From Romanomermis culicivorax (lineage: Eukaryota > Nematoda > Enoplea > Mermithida > Mermithidae), in NCBI GenBank assembly GCA_963922205.1, contig CAWUHX010000344.1, positions 248,001-312,000 of the forward strand: a stretch of 64,000 nt of DNA, written 5' to 3'. How positions within the stretch are numbered: position 1 is the first letter of the stretch; each line of letters begins with the position of its first letter. The notes below the pieces were generated by a model. That model worked only from the letters and a program-made list of their open reading frames with translations. It was not told the origin of the DNA and searched no databases. The translations under genes and the position numbers were made by a program. Positions 1 to 11,149 of the stretch are shown in pieces.

Positions 1-480
1 CATGCAACTCTTTTTACGACTACGCCTACTTAGATTATGATCTAGTATTATGTGACTTTATGAAGTCAATGCCTAGTTTTTATGTCATTTTTTATGTCTT
101 TTTATTTATATATAAATGCTTGTTTTGTATGTTAAAATCACTTCACTTGTTTCACCAATAAATTTGGCTTACCTGCTCTCTTTTCTGCTCCCCAATATTG
201 TCGTAGGGTCGCTGGTAAAATGTCGTCTTTCCGTCCGGCTTTTGCGTCCATTGGAAGCTGGAAGAAATATATTTTGGTTGCGAGACTACGATTTTCCTTT
301 CAAATTACCTTGGCGTTTTCCTGATTCTTGGGGCTGTCGTTTGTCCCTTAACATTTTCGCTGACAATTCTGAAGAAGAAAGAATAATTCAAGAACGTTCT
401 TAGAAATCAGTCCCATCTGCAGGTTATTCAGCTACAGTAACCTGTATTTTCCATTGACCCAAACATTGATAAACCTTACA
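1..480 (+). repeat. 5' LTR of element L (3' part only)
   Basis: This matches 6900-7379. It contains a TATA-like TATATATAAA at 107-116 and an AATAAA at 157-162, the expected LTR promoter and polyadenylation signals. It ends in TTACA. A possible tRNA primer-binding site starting with TGG follows at 483. Confidence 0.8.
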
Positions 481-679
481 AGTGGCAATTTGTGGCAGGA
501 CATCGGCTACAATCTTCGGATTCGATTTGACATTAGAGAAGCCTGAAAATAAAGAAGAAATAAAGAAGCACGAAGCTTGACGATTTTTGGCAACTTACTC
601 GACGTTTTCAGAACTCGATGTTGGCATTTTTCTTCGAACTTGGCGATTTTTTCCTTAAAGAACATCTGTAAAATAAAAT

Positions 680-1777
680 TTGGAAGAAGATTTACGAATT
701 TTGGCAAATCAAGAAGATCACATTTTAATTGAAAATAGAGAAGCAATGGCACGACAAGAAAATCGTTTTCGGCTTAGGAATAAGGCGAGAGATTCTCAGA
801 TTCAATCGAACGGTCCCCAAGAGCCCAACAGGATGGGAGGTCGCCCAACTAGCATGCTAAAGACCAACTTTAATCGCGGCCGCTCATCAGGAAGGTCCTC
901 AGATGGCACCCTTTCTAGTTTTAAATGTGGTAGAAGTGGGCATTATTCTTCTACTTGCCCCATGCTCGAACAAAATCAAGATTCCAGATTTTCGAGTTCC
1001 CCGCGTAGCACGTGGCGTGAGGGACCACCCCGAGTGTCAATGCCAGCCCGAGGCGTTTCGAACCCTAGGAGTCCAGGAGATGCCCTTTCTGGAACCCGAG
1101 GAGTCAATGGTCAGCTTTGTCTTGCCGAGGCTAATGGGCCCAATGTGTCAGAATTTAATCCTGACACTATCGCAGAACAGTCCGATCCCTGGAGTTGCGA
1201 TGATTTCGATCTGTTTGGAAATTCCAATGTGAGGCCTCAGGCACATGTTTTTATGGCCCGATATAATGAATTATATTTTGGAATCGGACACTCCACATTG
1301 GTGAGTAGTGGGATAGGATCTGAAGAAATTAGCGATAATCCCACTATTGCCTCCCATGGGTATACTGACAATTATTATGAAGCCCCAGAACATTTAGAAA
1401 ATGGTTATTTAGAAAATGGTTCAGATGGAACCACTGATTTTGATGAAACTTCTGATTTCGACTATTATGAAGATAGATGGCGCCATCAGCAATTTGGAAA
1501 TTCTGGGCAAGTCGAATCAGTTAATGTTTTCATGAATACGGCTCAGACTGGAGGTCATAATTCCCACCGTCCCTCTGGAAGCCGCCCCATGGGTGACGTT
1601 TATTTTATTTTGAATGGGCCTGCTGCAGCCAGTATTTGTAATTTATGTAATATTTTGAATTGTACGCATATGCACGAATTTGGTAGCCAGTCACGACGAG
1701 GAGTGATCGCTAGACAAGGACCCTTGGAATTTACGACAGAAGGATGGATCAACGAGTCGGCACCATGGATCATTTAG
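680..1777 (+). pseudogene. Gag-like polyprotein remnant with altered zinc knuckle (element L)
   Basis: An open frame of about 365 codons lacks a clear initiator: it opens at a TTG and the first ATG is at 746. Near codons 80-95 it reads FKCGRSGHYSSTC, a CCHC nucleocapsid knuckle in which the first Cys position is Ser. An Arg/Ser/Gly-rich stretch precedes it, as in nucleocapsid regions. The C-terminal 250 residues are acidic and Asn/Gly/Tyr-rich and I do not recognise them. The usual role would be RNA packaging into virus-like particles. The missing N-terminus (capsid domain) and the lost Cys argue for a dead copy. Confidence 0.6.
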
Positions 1778-2199
1778 AGGCCCGAAGTCACCTCCCCAGA
1801 AGATCCCACACGACATCAGTCAGCTCAAACTGACTCAAGAATAGATCCCAGAAGGCTAGAAAACTCACACTTTCGATTCAGAGCAGAAGCAGTTCAAAGA
1901 AGCAGAAGTCCCAAGAGAAGAAAAATTCCTCAACACAATTTTCAACAAATTTTTAGAAATTTAGTCTCACTTACTTCTTCCTATTTTTTGTTCACCGTTA
2001 TCCTGTTGCTTTCTTTTTTCGTCCGCTATTCGTTCAGCGACCCTTTCTTCCAGTGTGGCGTTTCGCAAGGCGGTCATGCCTTGATGGTCCCGACAACGAT
2101 GCGATATCAATTTTCGCCACTGATCATAGCTGAAAAATGTGAAATAAAGTTGTACATTTGGTCCACGAAGGGACATTTGAATCAAATTATAGCCAGTCA

Positions 2200-2896
2200 A
2201 TGCATTTTACGAAGCCGAACCGTTTATACAAACACGGAAGTTCTATTTCAAAAAGCAGAAGATGGAGAGAAACCTATTGTCCAAGCCAGAAGAAGTTTAA
2301 CGAAAGTGGAAAGAAACTATGTAATCACGGAACAGGAAGCTTTGGCCATAGTTCGGGCCGTAAAATATTTTCGTCACTATTTGTATCGGCAGCGCGTCAC
2401 CGTTTTTATGAATCATTCAGTCCTACAAAGTATTTTTTCAAAACCAAACTCTTCCAGCCATATAGCTAGATGGAGACTAGCGTTGCAAGAATTTCAAGAA
2501 CTCGACATTAAACATCGCGCCGGTAAAATCAACAAAAATGCAGATGCTCTTTCAAGAAACCCAGCACATGAAGAAGACGGCAAGAAAGGCGTAAATTTTC
2601 ACATAAACGCGGTTACACGCTTGCAAACTTGTAAAAAAAGGCTAAGTGACTCAATCTCCATTAGAGCAGAAGCGGGTTCCGAAAAAACATCGACTATAGC
2701 AAGAACTAGACTAGATGAAATTCGAACTACATGCTCGAAAACGCCTGATAACCTCTTTCCAACTCAAGAAGACACGAATTTTGAAGAATCTCCAACTATA
2801 GAAAGAACTACTCTCAAGAAAACTCGAGCTATAGTTACAGAAAGAGAAGAAAACAGGTTCGACGCGAGCAAGATAGAAAATTTTCACGAGGCATGA
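2200..2896 (+). pseudogene. RNase H domain of gypsy Pol (element L)
   Basis: The frame that stays open through this region encodes the C-terminal half of a Ty3/gypsy RNase H. It shows ERNYVITEQEALAIVRAVKYF (the conserved E-x-E/ALA block), a DHSVL-like site written here as MNHSVL (catalytic Asp changed to Asn), and the closing motif KHRAGKINKNADALSRNP. It should degrade RNA in RNA-DNA hybrids during reverse transcription. A charged linker follows, typical of the spacer before integrase. No reverse transcriptase YIDD-type motif occurs upstream, so pol is truncated at its N-terminal side. Confidence 0.8.
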
Positions 2897-2923
2897 AGAA
2901 GTGATCAATTTTGTGATCAACTA

Positions 2924-3948
2924 TTGGTTTATTCACAGTCTGATTACCTGCCTGAAGACCTTAAGCAAGTCAAGAAAATTGTCTCATTAGCATCCCAATT
3001 TACGATGAAAGACGAAATTCCATATTATTTGGGCGACGCGGACGAAAACGAATTAAAATTAGCAGTTCTAGTTTCAAAAAAAGAAGAAATTTTAGAAGCC
3101 TGCCATGATGACGTTTTTTCTGAACATTTTGGTTTTACGAAAACATCAGCAAAAATTCGCTTACGCTACCACAGGTCTACAGTATACCGCGATGTACGAG
3201 AATGTTGCTTAAATTATATCGTTTGCAGTATGAGAAAAACAGGCATAAAAAGAAATTGCGTTGCTCTCATGCCTATACTAGTCGGGAGTCCATTTGACAG
3301 AGTGGCTATGGACATTCTCGGTCCTCTGCCGATGAGCCAAAATAGAAGCAAACACGTTATTGTGCTCAGAGAATATTTAAAGAAGAATGTGATGGCAGTA
3401 GCTCTACCAGAAACTACGATAGGAAAAGTTGCAGAAATAATGCTACAATTTGGTGCACCACTGACAGACGGAGAAATAAATTTCTTATCTGATCTAACGT
3501 TATGCCTTTGTGAATTGCGCACAACAAGAAAAACAAACATGAATTTCTACCATCCACAAACAAACAGACTATAATTATGTCAATGAACACCAATGAAAAA
3601 CAAAACGACTGGGATTCCTATTTGCCCTATGCATGTTTTGCATGTAATACAGCCACCCAAAAGTCAACAAAGTGCTTACCGTTTTCTCCTTTCTCTGGCG
3701 GCCATCCAAATTTCTCGATTGACGTTGCTTTTCGTTTTTCGCCGGCTTTTTGTCAAATTGATGTTGATCTCGGCAATGACGTCCAACAATTTTTGTCCGA
3801 CGCCTGGCAATCTGCCAAAGAAAATATAAAAATTGCACAAAATGTTCAGAAAATTGCATTCGATAAAAAGGAACATAGAGAAGAACTCACAGTAGGAGAA
3901 GAAGTTTTCAAGTATAGTCCAGTGGTGAAGCTCAAACACTCACCTTAA
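2924..3948 (+). pseudogene. Integrase of gypsy Pol (element L), broken
   Basis: Two adjacent open pieces (2924-3574 and 3577-3948) are separated by a stop. The first has the His pair of the HHCC zinc finger (HDDVFSEH). Its Cys pair is degraded, since the position before IVC is Tyr. The core starts at FDRVAMDILGPLP (first catalytic Asp) and reaches LTDGEINFLSDL and YHPQTN, close to the second Asp and the missing Glu. The second piece resembles the C-terminal end of gypsy integrases (DSYLPYACFACNTATQKST; YSPVVK near the end). It would have inserted cDNA into the host genome, but the stop and lost metal ligand make it inactive. Confidence 0.8.
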
Positions 3949-4398
3949 TTTATTTTTCCATGGATAGAACCTTACATCATCATTGAAAAGAAACATTCAA
4001 TGAACTTATTGCAATTAAAAGAAAATTCGAGCCTCCCGCACGAAAAGATACATTCCGATGTATTAAAAAAGAAAAAGATGGATGAAAATTTGTTCATGAT
4101 GCAGGCTTTGATTGTATCATCAGAACAGCCTCCGGAACATTCCTTTGCATGATCATCCATGTGAAAAAAAAGAAGAGAAAAAATGTATAAATGCTTGTAT
4201 AAAATGTGCATCATCTTTCCGCATAAGTTATTGAGAAAACTTATTTTTATTTCTCCACTCAACCTGTACTCCGCTGTTTACTCATTTTTATATTCATTCG
4301 CGTAAATATTCTTTATATACCCTTTTCCTCGGTAAATTGCTATTTTATTTATGTACTCATTTATGCTCTGTCCTTAACTCATTTTTACATCTGAAGAC

Positions 4399-5742
4399 AT
4401 GGCTTTCGCGAAAATCACGACGACGATAGTAGCTGATCGATGGCGCCTTTGTCAAATTTCACTGCCCTTGATCAAACACGAGGCCATCGTCGCGTTTGGC
4501 CAAGAACTCGGGCGACTGCCGTTGAATGGTCGATACGTCCTATGCACAACAGTAGAAGAAAGCCAAACCATGTGTGACTTTTTGGCCAATGACCCACGTC
4601 ACCCCGGAGTTTATGGGCTCGACACCGAATTCATGAACCATCACATGGATTGGGTCGATTGGGATAAAAGGGAGGCCGGACCGTTAGCGAATTTGGCCAA
4701 GAAGAAACTCGATATCGCTTTACACAGCCAGCGATATTCCAAAGGGCCTTTCGCCGTCGTCATTCAAATTTGCCACGCCGACAGACATACAGTTGTTTTC
4801 AATCTCTTGGAGATGGGAGCCGTTCTCATTTCCTTGATTAATCTCCTTAAAAACGCCCGCGGAATTATCGGTTTCGCGGCCAACTGCGATTTGACCGCCA
4901 TGGCCAACGTGGATATACAATTCGCGGATATCAAAATCCGGGCTGATACCAATCAGATACATCTGTTTCTGAAAAGTAATCGCAGCCTAGACTATATTCA
5001 TGAAATGAACCCCGAATTATACAAACGTCTAACTGATAGGACGACTGACTTCTACCACGCCGGGAATAGTTTAGCAGCGATAATTCACCATCTACTCGGC
5101 GTCCATCTTGAAAAAGGATTCCAAGGTCAGGAATTGGCATGGGCCAAGCGTCCCTTGCCCTCCGACGCCCTAGAATATGCCGCCTTGGATGCCATCGCCC
5201 ATTTCGATGTTTACTATAGCCTGAACAAATTTTACCCCCTTTTCGACGAAATTAAAACCTTGACGTCGAAGGAGCGAATAATGACGTCGAAACAAGCTTC
5301 GAAATGCGAACCATTATCGCTCTCCATTTTTGATTTTCCCCTCCGAGAAGTAAAACTAAGATCTATAATTTTAGATAGGTTAGGCAAGGAACCCGTTCCA
5401 CGAAATTCGACCAGCGAAAGTTCAACTGAAGACGAAGAAGAAAGAGAAAAATCCGAAGAAGAGGCAGAAGTTTCAGGAAACGATCTATTTGTTTCCCTGA
5501 AATCGGAAGAACAAAAAGAAACAGTTTTCTACACCCTAAAAATAATTCTGAAAGAAGCTGTTAAATACACTTTTAGCTTGATAAATAAGAAGGATAAACA
5601 AAGTGGTGTAAGAAATCCACCTAATCTTTTACAGGGAAAACCATTACCGACGTCTTCAACCGAGTCGACCAAGAGAACGAGGGAGGAAAAAATCGTCAGC
5701 CAAATCGTCGAAATCTCCACCAAAAAAAGCCGAAAGTGGTAG
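4399..5742 (+). CDS. RNase D-like DEDDy 3'-5' exonuclease in the env position of element L
   Basis: Open frame of 447 codons from an ATG. Residues 46-265 carry the full DEDDy set in order. Exo I is GLDTEF (Asp75, Glu77), Exo II is GFAANCDL (Asp164), and Exo III is LEYAALDA (Tyr260, Asp264). The block SLAAIIHHLLGVHLEK (224-239) and WAKRPLPSDALEYAALDA match the RNase D/WRN-exo/EXD layout. The family removes nucleotides from RNA or DNA 3' ends using two metal ions. Residues 330-447 are acidic then Lys/Ser-rich and look disordered. The ORF lies downstream of integrase and inside the LTRs, in the slot used for env in other elements. It is intact although gag-pol is ruined. It could instead be a host gene captured once; exonuclease identity is firm, its role is not known. 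Confidence 0.85.
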   Translation: MAFAKITTTIVADRWRLCQISLPLIKHEAIVAFGQELGRLPLNGRYVLCTTVEESQTMCDFLANDPRHPGVYGLDTEFMNHHMDWVDWDKREAGPLANLAKKKLDIALHSQRYSKGPFAVVIQICHADRHTVVFNLLEMGAVLISLINLLKNARGIIGFAANCDLTAMANVDIQFADIKIRADTNQIHLFLKSNRSLDYIHEMNPELYKRLTDRTTDFYHAGNSLAAIIHHLLGVHLEKGFQGQELAWAKRPLPSDALEYAALDAIAHFDVYYSLNKFYPLFDEIKTLTSKERIMTSKQASKCEPLSLSIFDFPLREVKLRSIILDRLGKEPVPRNSTSESSTEDEEEREKSEEEAEVSGNDLFVSLKSEEQKETVFYTLKIILKEAVKYTFSLINKKDKQSGVRNPPNLLQGKPLPTSSTESTKRTREEKIVSQIVEISTKKSRKW

Positions 5743-6395
5743 CCGATCTAAACCCAACTCAGGCCAGAAGCAGCCACATGGTTGAAGAAAATCGAAGCTT
5801 TGTTGAAATTGCGTTCGAAACGCCAAACGTTTTCAAACCGAAGCCGCCGCCGCCCGACTGTCATTTTTCGGCATTTAATTATTTTCGCCGCCACTTCGTT
5901 ACACCGATTGCCAATCGCGAAGCAATTGATCTCCGGGAACAAGCAGAATGAGAGGCTTATCGCCACTTAGACGATAATTTGGCTGCCTTCATCGTCTGTT
6001 ACATGCCGCCCTACTATACTGAAATGCCGCCCGCCGCCAAAGAATTTGCCGAACATCGCAGCGTTCATTTACGAAATCAATTACGACAGGACCCCCGGCT
6101 ACTACCCGAACAAATTGATGCCCTAGTGGCTAAATTTTGCAACATTCTTACCGAGTATTATACGAGCTGCATCATTCGACCCGCCGCTGACCGTCGACTT
6201 CGTCCATATAATCGTCGTCCTCGAATTTTCGTTGTCGTCAATAATTTTCGTCGCTATATTTTTCGTGGAATTCGCAGTCGTAATCGTTATTATTGTCGAA
6301 TAATTTATCGTCGCCATTTTGATCCAAATTTTCGTCGTCCCCGTTATCAAACTGTCGTCCAATTGTCATCGTACCCGTCGTTTCTTCCTCGTTGA
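5703..6395 (+). pseudogene. Possible C-terminal extension of the element L third ORF
   Basis: A frame different from the exonuclease frame stays open from about 5703 through 6395 with one TGA at 5949-5951. It is Pro- and Arg-rich (KPKPPPPDC; later many Arg/Tyr/Ile from TCGTCGT-like repeats at 6190-6370). It may be the tail of the exonuclease ORF after a frameshift near 5700-5742. The 3' half is low-complexity, so coding status is doubtful. From 6396 to the LTR there is A-rich, then purine-rich sequence only. Confidence 0.3.
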
Positions 6396-6649
6396 AATAT
6401 TGTCATTTTTGTCCATTATTCATGTTATATATGGAAAAAGAAAAACCACGGAAAAACCCATCTTAATTTTTGGTTATTCACAAATTAGTAAAATTTAAAT
6501 TTATGTAAAATGGGAATATTATAAAACAGAACAGGAAAAATAATAAAGAAAAACCGGAATGTAAAATTGGAGAAAATGGAAGACAAAAAAGAGTGAAGAA
6601 AATTATAAAGAAGAAAATTTGAGGAGCAGAGAAAACGCGAGAAGAAATT

Positions 6650-7379
6650 TGTTATCATGAAAATACTTACCCGATCAATCCACCATCGATCCCGCCGTCA
6701 ATTTGCGGCCAAAACTTCGCCGAACGAGGCTGGGGGCAGCCTTTTCACCAGCACCGGAAGAATGTGTGAGCGCTATAAACCAATCAATAATTAAGAAACC
6801 TACAGTAAACAGTGACTCTCCCCCATTCACACACACACCAGGCAAACCTACATTATCCAATCCTACTGTAGCCATTGGGTCAAGATTTTCGCCCTACGTC
6901 ATGCAACTCTTTTTACGACTACGCCTACTTACATTATGATCTAGTATTATGTGACTTTATGACGTCAATGCCTAGTTTTTATGTCATTTTTTATGTCTTT
7001 TTATTTATATATAAATGCTTGTTTTGTATGTTAAAATCACTTCACTCGTTTCACCAATAAATTTGGCTTACCTGCTCTCTTTTCTGCTCCCCAATATCGT
7101 CGTAGGGTCGCTGGTAAAACGTCGTCTTTCCGTCCGGCTTTTGCGTCCATTGGAAGCTGGAAGAAATATATTTTTGTTGCGAGACTACGATTTTCCTTTC
7201 AAATTACCTTGGCGTTTTCCTGATCGTTGCCGCTGTCGTTTGTCCCTTAATGTTTTCGCTGACGATTCTGAAGAAGAAAGAATAATTCAAGAACGTTCTT
7301 AGAAATCAGTCCGATCTGCAGGTTATTCAGCTACAGTAACCTGTATTTTCCATTGACCCAAACATTGATAAACCTTACA
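6650..7379 (+). repeat. 3' LTR of element L
   Basis: The part from 6900 is proven by its match to the 5' copy, and the end is at 7379 (TTACA). The start is placed at the TG following a purine-rich tract (about 6621-6648) that resembles a polypurine tract. A start at 6867 (TGTAGCC) cannot be excluded, because the homologous part of the 5' LTR is outside the window. The TATA-like box is at 7006-7015 and AATAAA at 7056-7061. Confidence 0.7.
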
Positions 7380-8330
7380 TAATCTCTGACTAGAATGACC
7401 TTTTCTAACTGGGCTCTAGAATAATATAGAAAATTATAAATGAATTAAAACCCGGCGTGAAGAGCTGGAAAATTTTCACTCTTTTCCATTTTAGAATGCA
7501 TAAAAATGCATCTCCGAACAGAAAACCCAATAACCTTGTCAAAAGAGCAGTCAGGCCTCAAGTTGCACTTTGGCAGAAAAATTTGGTTGCACAGCCACAG
7601 GTGTCTAACTTATATTTGACATACAAAAGTCAGACTTGGACTTGAAATTTTTGACAGGTCGGACTCGGACCTAAAATTCTTGGCAAGTTGGGCTCAGACT
7701 TGGAAAAATTCTCGGGTATCTGAGGTCTTGGATTCGGATACCCGTCCCATCCCTAGAATCTGGTATTCCATAACTTGCTAGTTACTGGCACAATTTCATC
7801 ATCCTATTTATAATGATTGTGCAATGAGATGTTTCGGAAAGATGCAACAGAAATTTTTTTCCAGTAATTCAACTGAAAAAAATCGAAGCTGCAAGTAATG
7901 TTCCAAAGTAAACGACGTATGTCTGACACCAATCTATGTGTGTTGGAAAATTTTCTTCAGTGAAAGGCACCTAGTTTCACACCACTTGAGGTTAGCCAGA
8001 TGAGGATAAATGAAATGATAGTCGTTTTTAGTGCCCTTCAAATAGAACAAAGGGCACTGGAATAACTATTGCATTTCCCTGTAAAAAACATCAGAATGAC
8101 TCAATTTCTGAAATATAATAAAAAATTTTAAATTTGTGACATTTGATTTGAAGCATGTTGTTCAGCAGTGCTAGATAAAGCAAAATTTATCAAGATTTCA
8201 AGCTGCATTTTTTCTTCTTGTTTAGGTCAAGGACGAATGCTTTTTTCTAAGAACTTTATTGGTTGGGATTTATTAAGATTCAAAAAGATTATCTTGAACA
8301 TTCATTTCCTTAATAAAGGATATAATTTTT

Positions 8331-8418
8331 TAGTCAATTGAATCATTTTTCATATTTCGACAAATTAAAAATTTTAGTCAATTGAATCATTTTTCATATT
8401 CCGACAAATTAAAAACCA
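8331..8418. repeat. 44-bp tandem duplication
   Basis: Two near-identical units start at 8331 and 8375 (TAGTCAATTGAATCATTTTT). The surrounding 7380-9080 holds no gene I can support. Confidence 0.85.
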
Positions 8419-9079
8419 AAAATTGTTGGTCGCATGCAGCTTAAATTTGAAAATCAGATAAGAAACGAAAAATTCTGATTCTTAAACTGGTCAAAACTGT
8501 CACAGTCCCTCTATATAGGTTTTGATTTTTAATCTAATACAGAAAGTTTCATAAAATTCCAAATTTTTAAAGACCACAAAAAAGTTTTGGGCAAAAATCG
8601 AAAAAATCTTCATCTTCGTCATGTAGGTCGAAGCAATATCAGAGATAAACTGATTCTACAACAAGATGAGATATTCCAGTTGATAACAACTATCAGATCA
8701 TTATTATTAACTGTAATAGACATGCTAAGAGTCGCGCCTGAGCTGGATTGTAAGCAAACAGTGATCACTGTAATCATTACTGGTGCGAAGTGCCGTAAAA
8801 TTGTGAGCTTTTGATCTTCTAAAGTGCACCAGAATACATCCTTCCAATCTAGAAATCCCATTTTTTCGCCATTTGGCTAAAAGGCCAAAAAATTTTCACT
8901 GATTGTTATGACTATTGTTTGCTTAATCCACATCAGATTTGACTATTAGCATGTCCATTTGACTTACTAGTTAGCCTTTAATAGTTGTCAGCACTGTTTT
9001 TTCTGCACAGTACAGACTTTTTAGGCTTCATGCAGAATTTTTTTTGGTGATTTCTGCACTGGTGCAGAATTGTTTGCGT

Positions 9080-9640
9080 CATGTGTTTGATCACATCAGA
9101 GACGGAAAACATGCATTTCGGTACATTTTAGAAGGTCATCTTCTCTAAATTTTCAGGCGCATTGCACCAGTTATACCTTTAATAAGCATTATTATTTATT
9201 TCCTAGCGCAGGCGCGGCTCCTAACATGTCTACCTTCGCTTACCATTTAATGTTCAATGGTTTCTACCATCTTAAACGTATTATCCCATATTTTCATAGG
9301 TAATCTTCAATATTTTATCTTGATATTTAATGAAGATTCACATTTTTTCCTTGACACATTTTTTCGAAAGGTCTATACGTCAAGTCTCTGAACTTTTTGA
9401 AGCAATTATTTCTTTCTTTATGTAAAATCAATTCACCCAAGTAGTTTATGGAAATTTATTCTCTTCTTACTCATATCTTTTCGGCCAAGTTTAAGAGTGT
9501 TTGGGAATAAATTAATGATTTTAAAATTTTTCAAATAATAAAATTCTAAAAATAACGATTTTTGAACACAAAATTCGAATCTAATTTTTGAAATAAATGT
9601 TTGAAAAATTGATTTTCCAGTTTTGCAGAAAACTTTTTTT
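9080..9640 (+). repeat. Interspersed repeat related to the hAT element at 23186-24284
   Basis: It aligns by eye along most of its length with 23285-23850, sharing TCATGTGTTTGATCA, ACATTTTAGAAGGTCA and CTTAAACGTATTAT. The GGCGC hairpin present in the intron copy is degraded here. It begins near a CTGCACTGGTGCAG palindrome at 9055. Right end and target-site duplication were not found, so it is a truncated copy. Confidence 0.7.
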
Positions 9641-9643
9641 CAT

Positions 9644-10645
9644 TGTTCTTGGGCTGACTCCCGACAGTCTAATTTTGCTTTTGATGTGTTTGCACCTGCA
9701 CATCATGCTGGTTCACGTGTATATAGTTTTTGGGCATGCAAATTTTGCCCACATATTTTTGTGTGTTATTTCTTACCCACCGTGGGCTATGTAAATTTTA
9801 CGTGTGCCTTTTTCATGTATAAATAGTTGGGCCTTTGGCCAACTATTCATTCATCTCCTTTTGCCTTTCTTTTCATCCTTTCTTTACCGTTGTTGTATAT
9901 ACCAATAAATTATGCTAATCAGCCAGTGTAACGGATACAGGCTTTTTTTTAGTCATTTTAGGAGCCTGGGCTCCTAAAAGTTCGAAAATGGCTCCTAAAA
10001 TTTTACTTCAAGGAGCCAATTTGGCTCCGAAAAATTTAGCTGAAGTTTAACTGAATTTTAGTTGTTTTTCTCTAGTGAACAGATTAAAGATGAAAACTCG
10101 GTCGCAACAACAGTAAGGTCTTACTCGATCAAGAAACCAAATGGCAAAATTAGATTTTTCCTCAATCATCAAATCAGGCTGAACATTTGGACGTGTTGAT
10201 GCGTTAGCAGAAATGCCACAGCAATTGTAATAATTTTGATTTCGAAAGTGCTTACAAAATATGGGCTAAAGAAACGCGATATAAAACTGGTGATTTTGCT
10301 AATAAACGTAATGAATAAATGTGTCGTGTTTTGACTGAAAATATACTTTTTTGATGAGTTCCGTTTTAAAAGCGAATTCAAAAAATTTGCCCTATCTGTG
10401 ATACAAGTAAATTTGGATTGAATACAATCAAACTATAAGAATTATATAATGCATTAATTTTTATCAAAAGTGTGCATTGATTATTTATGGCCCCTAAAAA
10501 TGTCTGTTTGGCTCCTAAAAATTTAGGTCTAAGAGCCATTTGGCCTGTAAATTTTTTATGAAAAAAAAGCCTGAACGGATACCTCAGCAACTTTATTGTA
10601 TGTGTGGGCCCCCGGTAGAGGATAAACCTACTGACCCACACAACA
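9644..10645 (+). repeat. LTR-like segment (possible solo LTR) split by a MITE
   Basis: It starts TGTTCTTGGG and ends CCCACACAACA. It contains TGTATAAATAG near 9816 and AATAAA at about 9904, spaced as LTR promoter and polyA signals. The hAT MITE at 9938-10573 sits in it. No matching target-site duplication flanks it, so the call stays tentative. Confidence 0.4.
9938..10573. mobile_element. Non-autonomous hAT element (MITE), 636 bp
   Basis: It has perfect 13-bp terminal inverted repeats CAGGCTTTTTTTT and an exact 8-bp target-site duplication AACGGATA at 9930-9937 and 10574-10581, the hAT hallmark. The subterminal regions repeat the words GGCTCC and GGAGCC, including the palindrome GGAGCCTGGGCTCC. 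There is no transposase ORF. Confidence 0.9.
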
Positions 10646-10991
10646 GCTTTCCAAGCCATCTTCGATAAATTTCGATATAATACTCATCACCAGTTCGTTC
10701 TGCATTTTTGCCCGGTTGTAAGCTTTCAAATATGATTCTTTTGCACTTTTTCGGAATATGAAAAATGATTGGATTGACTGCAAAATTAGACCACTTATTC
10801 AGGAAAGAAATCTTAGAAGGATTCATTTTCCAACTTGCACAAAAAGACATGCTTTTCTCCTGAAATTTGGTTTTTTTAGTTTGAGATTTTTTCAGGATTG
10901 GATGGATCTGAAGGGGGTTCTGGTTGAGGTTTTAATTTTGCTTTGGAGCTTTTGTTCAAGCAAAAGTGAGTGGTGCAAAAAGAATCCAATG

Positions 10992-11130
10992 CAGTGTTTT
11001 TTGTGCCAAAACAGTTTTTGGCACACAAAAAATTTCAGATGCCACAAAAAATGTTGGATCTTTGTGAGAAATTGCACAAATTGTTAGACTGGTCAAAGGC
11101 TTAATTTCCTTGATTATTAGGCATTTTAGT
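10992..11130. repeat. Repeat shared with 39849-39985
   Basis: Both start CAGTGTTTTTT and GTGCCAAAACA and continue through several GGCACAAAAA words to CTGGTCAAA and AATTTCCTTGAT. This looks like one end of an hAT-type MITE with a GTGCC/GGCAC word. The other end was not found. Confidence 0.65.
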
Positions 11131-11149
11131 ACAGTGGACAATACCGCAA

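Larger units (their letters stand above)
1..7379 (+). mobile_element. Ty3/gypsy-type LTR retrotransposon L (decayed, 5' end cut by window)
   Basis: Bases 1-480 recur at 6900-7379 in the same orientation with about fifteen differences by eye, which marks a 5' and a 3' LTR. Between them on the + strand lie, in order, a gag-like ORF, an RNase H region, integrase pieces and a 3'-5' exonuclease ORF. Protease and reverse transcriptase are not visible between gag (ends 1777) and RNase H (from about 2200), so the element carries an internal deletion and cannot be autonomous. Target-site duplications cannot be tested because the left end lies outside the window. Assignment to Ty3/gypsy rests on the RNase H-then-integrase order and on integrase motifs. 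Confidence 0.85.

Noticed and set aside
4399..5742. Host exonuclease gene unrelated to the retroelement
   Set aside because: It lies between two matching LTRs and directly after integrase on the same strand, has no introns, and a similar domain occurs at the same place in element R. Kept as an alternative but not preferred.
5979..6395. Arg/Tyr-rich independent gene
   Set aside because: The 3' half is a TCGTCGT-type low-complexity tract; treated only as a possible tail of the third ORF.
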